Positions 59,682 through 64,000 of a DNA stretch of 64,000 nt are shown one piece after another. Numbering within the stretch: the stretch's first letter is position 1; each line of letters opens with the position of its first letter. Where the stretch lies: the NCBI RefSeq assembly GCF_001665785.1, contig NZ_LZSO01000047.1:45204-109203 (forward strand). Direction: 5' to 3'. A model generated the notes under the pieces. That model was given only the letters and a program-made list of their open reading frames with translations. It did no database searches and had not been told where the DNA came from. The translations under genes and the position numbers were made by a program. Origin of the DNA: Mycolicibacterium peregrinum. GTDB taxonomy: Bacteria; Actinomycetota; Actinomycetes; Mycobacteriales; Mycobacteriaceae.

Positions 59682-61680
59682 GCGTCTGGCGTGGCTGGCT
59701 GTGTTGGTTGTGATCGTCTCCGGCGCGCTCCTGGGCCTGCTCAGCGGCGGCGACGCCGCCTCGCAGTCACCGGTCGCCGTCCCGGCTGATGCCGAGTCGG
59801 CGCGAGCCGACGCGCTGCGAGCCGATTTCCCCGGTGGAGATCAGGTTCCGGCGATCCTGGTGGTGACCCGCACCGACGGCGCCGAACTCACCACGGGCGA
59901 CATCGACGCCACCGCCGATGCGCGCCACCGGATGACCGATGCACCCGGACCGCCGTTGACGGTCTCCGACGACGGCAAGGCCGCCGTGGTCACCGTGCCG
60001 CTGAAGGCCGACCTGTCCGGCTTCGGACTGAACGACGCGGTCAAGAATCTGCGCGCCACCGCGGTCGACGGCCTGCCGGCCGAGCTTCGAGCCGAGATCA
60101 CCGGCGGCCCGGCGTTCGGCGCCGACATCGCCAATTCATTTGCCGGGGCGAACATCACCCTGCTCGCGGTGACCGCGGCCGTGGTGGCCCTGCTGCTCAT
60201 CGTCACCTACCGTTCCCCGATTCTGTGGCTGGTGCCGCTGCTGGTCATCGCCTTTGCCGACCGCGTCGGCGCCGTCGTCGGCACCGCGGTGGCCTCCGGA
60301 CTCGGGCTGAGCCCCGACGGTTCCACCTCGGGAATCACCAGTGTGCTGGTGTTCGGTGCGGGCACCAACTATGCGCTGCTGTTGATTTCGCGATATCGCG
60401 AGGAACTGGGGCGGTGCGAACGTTCGCGCGAAGCCCTGGTGACAGCGGTCCGGGCCGCCGCCCCGGCGATCGTGGCCAGTAACGCGACCGTGGTCCTGGC
60501 CCTGCTGACCCTGCTGTTCGCGTCGGCGCCCAGCAACCGCAGCCTCGGCGTGCAGGCCGCGTCGGGCCTGGTGGTAGCCGCGATCTTCGTCCTGGTCGTG
60601 CTGCCACCGCTGCTGGCCCTGTGCGGCAAACGACTGTTCTGGCCGTTCATTCCCCAGGTCGGCGCCACACCGCTGACCGAAACCGGTGTCTGGCACCGGA
60701 TTGCGGACTCGGTGGCCCGCAAACCCGCCCGCGTTGCCCTGGTCTCGCTGGCCGGCCTGGCCCTCCTGTGCACCGCCCTGTTGTCCACGCCGATCGGGCT
60801 GACGCAGACCGAGCAGTTCCGGGTACAGGCCGAATCGGTGACCGGCTATCAGACCCTGGCCGCGCATTTCCCGAGCGGCCTCACCGACCCCACCCGCGTC
60901 ATCGCCTCCACCGCCAAGGGCGGCGCGGTGCAGCGGGCGATCACCGATACCCCCGGCGTCGTCTCCGCCTCACCTGCGGGTCAGTCGACCACCGGCCTGA
61001 GCCAGTGGTCGGTGGTCCTCAAGGGCGAACCTGCTTCCGATGAGGCCTTCGAAACCATTGATGCCCTTCGCGATTCGGTGCACGCCGCGGACCCCGGCGC
61101 GCTGGTGGGCGGTTCCGATGCCCAAGCCAGGGACACTGCCGCGGCCGCCCAGCGCGACCGTCTCGTGGTGATCCCGGCGATCCTCGCGGTGGTGCTGGCG
61201 GTGCTCTACCTCCTGCTTCGGTCCGTGTTCGCACCGCTGGTGCTCGTCGGGGTGACGGTGCTCAGCGCACTCGCCGCGCTCGGACTGGGTGGCTGGGCCA
61301 GCGTCCACCTGTTCGGGTTCCCGGCCCTGGACAACAGCACCCCGCTGTTCGCCTTCCTGTTCCTGGTGGCCCTCGGCGTGGACTACACGATCTTCCTGGT
61401 GACCCGGGCCCGTGAGGAGACCCCCGAGTTCGGAACACGACAGGGCATCGTGCGGGCCGTGTCGGCCACCGGAGCGGTGATCACCAGTGCCGGCGTGGTG
61501 CTGGCGGCGGTGTTCTGCGTGCTCGGCGTGCTGCCGCTGATCGTGCTCACGCAGCTGGGCATCATCGTCGGGCTCGGCATCCTGCTGGACACCTTCGTCG
61601 TCCGCACAGTGATCATCCCCGCGCTGTTCACGTTGATCGGCCCCCGCATCTGGTGGCCGGGCCTGCACGCCGAGCGCTAA
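59674..61680 (+). CDS. MMPL-family (RND) transporter
   Basis: A 668-residue RND-type membrane transporter, close to the short MmpL/YdfJ class, with 11-12 membrane segments in two repeats. Each repeat has the proton-relay motif: FGAGTNYALLLISRYREE (residues ~225-242) and ALGVDYTIFLVTRAREE (~568-584). Extracytoplasmic loops at 30-160 and 380-500. It probably exports a lipid or amphiphile. GTG 59674 overlaps the antiporter stop. Confidence 0.9.
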   Translation: MIRRLAWLAVLVVIVSGALLGLLSGGDAASQSPVAVPADAESARADALRADFPGGDQVPAILVVTRTDGAELTTGDIDATADARHRMTDAPGPPLTVSDDGKAAVVTVPLKADLSGFGLNDAVKNLRATAVDGLPAELRAEITGGPAFGADIANSFAGANITLLAVTAAVVALLLIVTYRSPILWLVPLLVIAFADRVGAVVGTAVASGLGLSPDGSTSGITSVLVFGAGTNYALLLISRYREELGRCERSREALVTAVRAAAPAIVASNATVVLALLTLLFASAPSNRSLGVQAASGLVVAAIFVLVVLPPLLALCGKRLFWPFIPQVGATPLTETGVWHRIADSVARKPARVALVSLAGLALLCTALLSTPIGLTQTEQFRVQAESVTGYQTLAAHFPSGLTDPTRVIASTAKGGAVQRAITDTPGVVSASPAGQSTTGLSQWSVVLKGEPASDEAFETIDALRDSVHAADPGALVGGSDAQARDTAAAAQRDRLVVIPAILAVVLAVLYLLLRSVFAPLVLVGVTVLSALAALGLGGWASVHLFGFPALDNSTPLFAFLFLVALGVDYTIFLVTRAREETPEFGTRQGIVRAVSATGAVITSAGVVLAAVFCVLGVLPLIVLTQLGIIVGLGILLDTFVVRTVIIPALFTLIGPRIWWPGLHAER

Positions 61681-61690
61681 CTTGGCAGGT

Positions 61691-62497
61691 GTGCAGGAGC
61701 TGCGAGTGCCGACGAAACTCGGCCGTCTCCGCGTCCAGGTCCACGGTGACGGCGATGCGGTCCTGTTCTGGCCCAGCCTGCTGATGACCGGGGACATGTG
61801 GGCCGGCCAAGTACGGGAGTTCGAACCCGACCACCGGGTCATCGTCGTCGACCCACCCGGCCACGGCGGCAGCGAAAAGCTGACGGCCCCCTTCAGTTTC
61901 ACCGACTGCGCCGCTGCCGTCGCCGACATCCTCGACGGTGTCGGCGTCGAACGCACCCACTTCGTCGGCAATTCCTGGGGCGGGATGATCGGCGGGACTT
62001 TCGCGGCGTTGTACCCAAACCGCATCGGGCGCGCCGTGTTGATGAACTGCACGGCGTCGCCTGCCGGGTTTGGGCAGAAGCTCGAGTACGGCCTGCTGTT
62101 GCGGATGGCCAAAGTGCTCAAAGGAATTCGCGGTCCCCTCACCCGCCCGGTCCTCGCGGCGTTCCTGGGCCCGACGACTTTTGACACGCGCCCCGAGGTA
62201 GTCGCCTTCGTGCGGGATGCCGTGCACCGCGTCGACGTCGATTCCACCGCGTGGGCGGTGACGAGCGTGGTGCCGCGCCGGCCGGATCAGCGGGCTCTAC
62301 TGTCCCGCGTGAAGACACCCGTCCTCGTGGTCGCCGGTGCGGAAGATGCCACATTCCCGCTCGCGGAGACCATCGCGATGGCGGACGCCATTCCGGGGGC
62401 GGACGTGACGGTGCTAGACGGCGTCGCACACCTGGCCGCGCTGGAGAATCCCCGCCTCGTCAACACGCTGATCAGGGATTTCCTGGCGCACGGGTAG
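61691..62497 (+). CDS. alpha/beta-fold hydrolase
   Basis: A 268-residue hydrolase: oxyanion strand VLFWPSLLMTGDMW, nucleophile elbow GNSWGGMIGG (Ser near residue 95), acid in VAGAEDATFPL and His in GVAHLAALENP. Close to enzymes cleaving esters, lactones or C-C bonds. GTG 61691 is preferred to TTG 61682. Ends nine bases before the P450, so the three genes to 63912 form an operon. Confidence 0.87.
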   Translation: MQELRVPTKLGRLRVQVHGDGDAVLFWPSLLMTGDMWAGQVREFEPDHRVIVVDPPGHGGSEKLTAPFSFTDCAAAVADILDGVGVERTHFVGNSWGGMIGGTFAALYPNRIGRAVLMNCTASPAGFGQKLEYGLLLRMAKVLKGIRGPLTRPVLAAFLGPTTFDTRPEVVAFVRDAVHRVDVDSTAWAVTSVVPRRPDQRALLSRVKTPVLVVAGAEDATFPLAETIAMADAIPGADVTVLDGVAHLAALENPRLVNTLIRDFLAHG

Positions 62498-62506
62498 CGT
62501 CGTGGC

Positions 62507-63712
62507 ATGACTGGGCCGATCACGCTGCCGCCAGTGCACATGCGGCGCAATGCCTTCGACCCGACGCCAGACCTGCGCGAGATCCGGGAGACCGACGGGG
62601 TACGCAAGGTCATCAGTGCGCTCGGCAATCCCGTGTACCTGATCACCCGCCACGAGGACGTCAAGGCGGTGTTGAGTGACCACGAGCGGTTCTCCAACAG
62701 CAGGCCACCCGGTTTCGCCCTTCCCGGTGCGCCCCAGATGTCCGAGGAGGAACTGGCCAGCGCCCGGGCCGGCAACCTGTTGGGGCTCGACCCTCCTGAC
62801 CACCAGCGGCTGCGCCGCATGCTCACCGCGGAGTTCACCATCCGCCGGATGAAACGTCTCGAACCTCGGATCGTCGAGATCGTCGACTCCCGACTCGATG
62901 CGATGGCAGCGGCCGGCCCACCCTCGGATCTGGTGGCCGACTTTGCGCTGCCCATCCCGTCGCTGGTGATCTGCGAGCTGCTCGGGGTGCCCTACGAGGA
63001 CCGCGACGACTTTCAGGACCGCTCCACGCACCAGCTCGACCTGTCCCTGTCCATCGCGGAACGTCTTGCGCTGCAACAGCAGAGCCGCGACTACATGCGT
63101 GGCCTCGTCCTGCGGGCCCGCCAGGATCCGGGCGAAGACATTCTCGGCATGCTGGTCCGCGACCATGGCGACGAGCTGTCCGACGACGAGCTCGTCGGCA
63201 TCGCCGGGCTGCTGTTGCTCGCCGGACATGAGACCACGTCGAACATGCTGGGCCTGGGTGTACTGGCCTTGCTGCGCCATCCCGATCAACTGGCGGCCGT
63301 GCGCGACGACCCGGATGCCGTCGGCCCTGCCGTCGAGGAACTGCTGCGCTGGCTGTCCATCGTCCAGAACGCCATCCCGCGCTTCACGACCACCGAGGTC
63401 GATGTTGCCGGTGTGCGGATACCCGCCGGCGAATTGGTCTTCGCCTCCCTGCCCGCGGGCAATCGGGACCCCGACTTCATCGACACCCCCGACATGCTCG
63501 ACATCAGCCGCGGCGCTCCCGGGCATCTGGCCTTCGGCCACGGCGTGCACCACTGCCTCGGCGCTCCGCTGGCCCGCATGGAGATGCGGATCGCCTTCCC
63601 TGCCCTGCTACAACGGTTCCCGGACCTCGCGCTGGCCGAGCCGTTCGAGGACGTCGCCTACCGGTCTTTCCACTTCATCTACGGGCTCAAATCGTTGGCG
63701 GTAACGTGGTGA
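62507..63712 (+). CDS. cytochrome P450
   Basis: Intact soluble bacterial P450 of 401 residues. I-helix LLLAGHETTSN (near residue 242), K-helix EELLR, and heme loop FGHGVHHCLGAPLARME with the axial Cys near residue 350. It hydroxylates a small or lipid substrate using electrons from the ferredoxin encoded immediately downstream, whose start lies at its stop codon. Confidence 0.95.
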   Translation: MTGPITLPPVHMRRNAFDPTPDLREIRETDGVRKVISALGNPVYLITRHEDVKAVLSDHERFSNSRPPGFALPGAPQMSEEELASARAGNLLGLDPPDHQRLRRMLTAEFTIRRMKRLEPRIVEIVDSRLDAMAAAGPPSDLVADFALPIPSLVICELLGVPYEDRDDFQDRSTHQLDLSLSIAERLALQQQSRDYMRGLVLRARQDPGEDILGMLVRDHGDELSDDELVGIAGLLLLAGHETTSNMLGLGVLALLRHPDQLAAVRDDPDAVGPAVEELLRWLSIVQNAIPRFTTTEVDVAGVRIPAGELVFASLPAGNRDPDFIDTPDMLDISRGAPGHLAFGHGVHHCLGAPLARMEMRIAFPALLQRFPDLALAEPFEDVAYRSFHFIYGLKSLAVTW

Positions 63713-63717
63713 GCGCC

Positions 63718-63912
63718 ATGAAAGTAGAAGCAGATCGGGATGCCTGCATCGCATCGGGCAACTGCGTGATGGTCTCCGACGTCATCTTCGATCAGGACGA
63801 TGACGGCGTGGTCGAAGTCCTCGTCGATGAGGTGCCCGACGATGAGATCGCGCATGCGCGCGAAGCCGTCAAGCTGTGCCCGGCAAGCGCATTGAAGCTG
63901 ACCGGGGACTGA
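63718..63912 (+). CDS. 3Fe-4S ferredoxin, P450 partner
   Basis: A 64-residue ferredoxin: KVEADRDACIASGNCVMV (C-x5-C) and KLCPASAL give three Cys as in [3Fe-4S] ferredoxins of actinomycete P450 systems. It should pass electrons to the P450. ATG 63718 is preferred; GTG 63706/63709 overlap the P450 stop and are possible. A ferredoxin reductase is not in the window. Confidence 0.93.
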   Translation: MKVEADRDACIASGNCVMVSDVIFDQDDDGVVEVLVDEVPDDEIAHAREAVKLCPASALKLTGD

Positions 63913-63923
63913 CGCCCAGCCGC

Positions 63924-64000
63924 TCAGAAGGGTGGTGGTGGTCCGTATTCTTCGGCGAGCCAGGCTTGGTAGTCGCGTTCGGTGGCGAGGTCGTTGTTGA
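63924..64000 (-). CDS. C-terminal end of a probable 13E12/DUF222 HNH endonuclease-like protein
   Basis: The last 25 codons of a leftward gene entering from the right edge: ERDYQAWLAEEYGPPPPF then TGA. This tail resembles that of the DUF222/HNH (13E12 repeat) proteins of mycobacteria as I remember them. Only the end is visible, so the call is tentative. These genes are multicopy and often mark recombination sites. Confidence 0.5.
   Translation of the reverse strand, partial: NNDLATERDYQAWLAEEYGPPPPF

Noticed and set aside
1..64000. CRISPR array, rRNA genes, intact insertion sequences or prophage
   Set aside because: No regularly spaced repeats, rRNA signatures or transposase/integrase motifs were seen.

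Overview
The window is mycobacterial chromosome, most likely from a fast-growing Mycolicibacterium-type species. It is GC-rich, uses many GTG and TTG starts, and is dense with 1-8 base gene overlaps. It carries gene groups known from Mycobacterium tuberculosis and M. smegmatis: fgd1 with pta-ackA, glnX-glnH-pknG, mutT3/thiE/thiO-thiS-thiG, lpqL and purT-rhodanese-metZ. I compared it only with remembered family features; no database search was possible.

Bases 1-17,350 are an accessory catabolic region with a steroid signature. A leftward operon (5,090 to 1) encodes a PAPS-type sulfotransferase, an alkylsulfatase-like metallo-hydrolase, an SDR, a zinc-type alcohol dehydrogenase and a cytochrome P450 that carries an in-frame stop and runs off the left edge. 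It faces an IclR-type regulator across a short operator-like inverted repeat. To its right lie a ketosteroid-isomerase-like protein, two decayed genes (6,474-7,117), a possible non-heme iron oxygenase with an SDR and a SnoaL-like protein, a TetR regulator facing an unknown gene across a 33-bp palindrome, a KstR-like regulator, a KshA-like Rieske oxygenase coupled to a small cysteine-containing protein, a KstD-like flavoprotein, a PadR regulator, an HsaB-like flavin reductase and a hotdog thioesterase. Together these look able to isomerise, Delta1-dehydrogenate and 9alpha-hydroxylate a steroid-like ring, but the aromatic-ring cleavage genes (hsaA, C, D) are not in the window.

Bases 17,368-28,456 hold an APC permease, a SulP remnant, an NCS2 uracil/xanthine permease, a three-gene operon resembling the Streptomyces srsABC phenolic-lipid operon (type III PKS, ICMT-like methyltransferase, FAD oxidoreductase), two tandem M28 lipoprotein aminopeptidases (lpqL type), a 339-bp gap with a tRNA-like segment, a slipin and an ABC-2 exporter pair.

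Bases 28,492-38,034 hold an orphan pair of WXG100 proteins, the thiamine locus (riboswitch-led thiO-thiS-thiG plus a coupled SGNH hydrolase, with divergent thiE), mutT3, and the amino-acid-sensing kinase operon glnX-glnH-pknG with a 33-bp tandem duplication at the start of glnH.

Bases 38,040-54,319 hold a CtaG-like protein, a VWA protein, a leftward series APC permease - aminotransferase - pta - ackA facing a GntR regulator, then an EEP hydrolase, fgd1, an MBL hydrolase, an LLM oxidoreductase, a GNAT acetyltransferase, and a methyltransferase and SDR that diverge across a 20-bp palindrome. Bases 54,331-64,000 hold purT-membrane protein-rhodanese-metZ, a UBP zinc finger, a Na+/H+ antiporter overlapping an MMPL transporter, an alpha/beta hydrolase, a P450 with its 3Fe-4S ferredoxin, and the end of what is probably a 13E12-type HNH protein.
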